Shown here: in pieces, positions 5,274 through 5,463 of the stretch | Position numbering within the stretch: position 1 is the stretch's first letter | Layout: every line of letters starts with the position of its first letter | Source: Dehalococcoidia bacterium | GTDB lineage: Bacteria > Chloroflexota > Dehalococcoidia > GIF9 > AB-539-J10 | Assembly (NCBI GenBank): GCA_030612345.1 | Contig: JAUWOB010000074.1 | Span: forward strand, 1 to 5,463 | DNA length: 5,463 bases | Direction of reading: 5' to 3' | Translations under genes and position numbers: made by a program | Notes under the pieces: model-generated | Told to the model about the DNA's origin: nothing | The model's input: only the letters and a program-made list of their open reading frames with translations | Databases searched by the model: none

Positions 5274-5363
5274 AGGCCGAGGCTTCGGCCTCGTACCAGT
5301 TAGATTCTTCGTCCCGATGAATCGGGGCTCAGAATGACAGAGAGGCACGACCCTGAAGGGTCG
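5274..5363. repeat. Cluster of three hairpins, resembling dispersed REP-like repeats
   Basis: Three inverted repeats follow one another. The first, at 5274-5293, can fold either as CGAGGC-TTCG-GCCTCG (5278-5293) or as AGGCCGA-GGCT-TCGGCCT (5274-5291). The second, at 5304-5335, has outer arms ATTCT/AGAAT, a TC/TC internal loop, inner arms GTCCCGA/TCGGGGC and a TGAA loop. The third, at 5348-5363, is CGACCC-TGAA-GGGTCG. None is followed by a T-run, so they are not classic terminators. From memory, the second unit (ATTCTTCG...CAGAATGACA) looks like dispersed repeats common in genomes of uncultured anaerobes. Confidence 0.65.
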
Positions 5364-5376
5364 CACTACGAAACTC

Positions 5377-5384
5377 GGAGGTGA
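5377..5384 (+). promoter_or_regulatory. Ribosome-binding site of the plus-strand gene
   Basis: GGAGGTGA ends four bases before the ATG at 5389. It is a near-perfect Shine-Dalgarno sequence and supports a real gene start although only 25 codons are visible. Confidence 0.8.
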
Positions 5385-5388
5385 CTAG

Positions 5389-5463
5389 ATGAACAAGCTT
5401 GAAGTACTGAGAAGGTCTGATCTGTTTCAGGAACTGGACGATGAGCAACTTAGCCTGGTGGGC
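5389..5463 (+). CDS. Start of a probable cyclic-nucleotide-binding domain (Crp/Fnr-type) protein, cut by window edge
   Basis: Only 25 residues are visible: MNKLEVLRRSDLF, then QELDDEQLSLVG. The pattern L-x-x-S-x-L-F-x-x-L-x-D-E-x-L is the usual first helix of a cyclic-nucleotide-binding domain, as in Crp/Fnr regulators and related proteins. A strong ribosome site lies just upstream and the frame is open to the edge. The gene is divergent from the operon and shares its intergenic region, so it could regulate the operon if it proves to be a DNA-binding Crp/Fnr member. It might equally be an enzyme or transporter carrying such a domain. The product class is moderately sure, the role unknown. Confidence 0.65.
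   Translation, partial: MNKLEVLRRSDLFQELDDEQLSLVG

Larger units (their letters stand above)
4951..5388. other. Divergent intergenic region without a supported gene
   Basis: This 438-bp region separates the minus-strand operon from the plus-strand gene. Its left 80 bp are AT-rich and hold the operon promoter and operator candidate. About 5030-5185 is GC-rich with recurrent GGCC words: GTGAGGCC is repeated at 5120-5127 and 5150-5157, GGCCTTT at 5124-5130 and 5138-5144, and a weak stem with one mismatch lies at 5155-5172. A plus-strand promoter candidate and three hairpins fill the rest. The only open frame of note (minus strand, 61 codons, 4992-5177) has no family features, no good ribosome site, and runs into the operon promoter. 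Confidence 0.7.

Noticed and set aside
5348..5363. Last hairpin as a rho-independent terminator
   Set aside because: There is no T-run on either side in the needed position, and it lies directly before a gene start with a good ribosome site.

Overview
The window looks like a piece of the chromosome of an obligately anaerobic bacterium. The gene set is what points there: NifX-type cofactor proteins, two MinD-type ATPases with inserted ferredoxin domains, an Mrp ATPase and a DUF134 regulator. This combination is typical of sulfate reducers, Dehalococcoidia and similar lineages, and a hairpin repeat near the right end resembles repeats seen in uncultured anaerobes. The exact lineage cannot be fixed from the sequence; a Chloroflexota/Dehalococcoidia or deltaproteobacterial origin is my best inference.

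From about 5030 leftwards to the window edge there is one long minus-strand operon. In transcription order it encodes: a DUF134 helix-turn-helix protein with a zinc-ribbon tail (4474-4950); a DUF5320-type Gly/Tyr-rich protein with a C-terminal coiled coil (4096-4449); a NifX-like protein with a Met/Gly-rich linker and a related coiled coil (3520-4077); a small Gly/Arg-rich zinc-ribbon protein starting at TTG (3292-3516); two MinD-type ATPases, each with an inserted two-cluster ferredoxin domain (2421-3290 and 1577-2449); an FmdB-type zinc ribbon with a Cys-rich tail (1246-1482); a second, compact NifX-like protein (872-1210); and an Mrp/NBP35-type ATPase cut by the left edge (1-848). Genes are separated by 1-35 bp, or overlap by 29 bp, except for one 94-bp gap before the FmdB gene.

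The operon is headed by a near-consensus sigma70 promoter, TTGACA-17 bp-TACAAT. A 9-bp perfect inverted repeat spans its -10 and start region and is a good operator candidate. The ATPase pair, NifX-type proteins and Mrp recall the orange protein (ORP) Mo-Cu system of Desulfovibrio, which is sigma54-controlled. Here a DUF134 regulator and a sigma70-type promoter take that place. A plausible reading is a metal- or Fe-S-cofactor assembly or carrier system: the ATPases and Mrp act as cluster/cofactor loaders, the NifX proteins hold the cofactor, and the coiled-coil and zinc-ribbon proteins act as scaffold. This is inference.

The right end (4951-5388) is intergenic. It holds the operon promoter, a GC-rich stretch with no convincing gene, a second candidate promoter on the plus strand, and three consecutive hairpins. 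These lie just before a plus-strand gene (5389 to the edge) whose 25 visible residues look like the start of a cyclic-nucleotide-binding (Crp/Fnr-type) domain protein, divergent from the operon.
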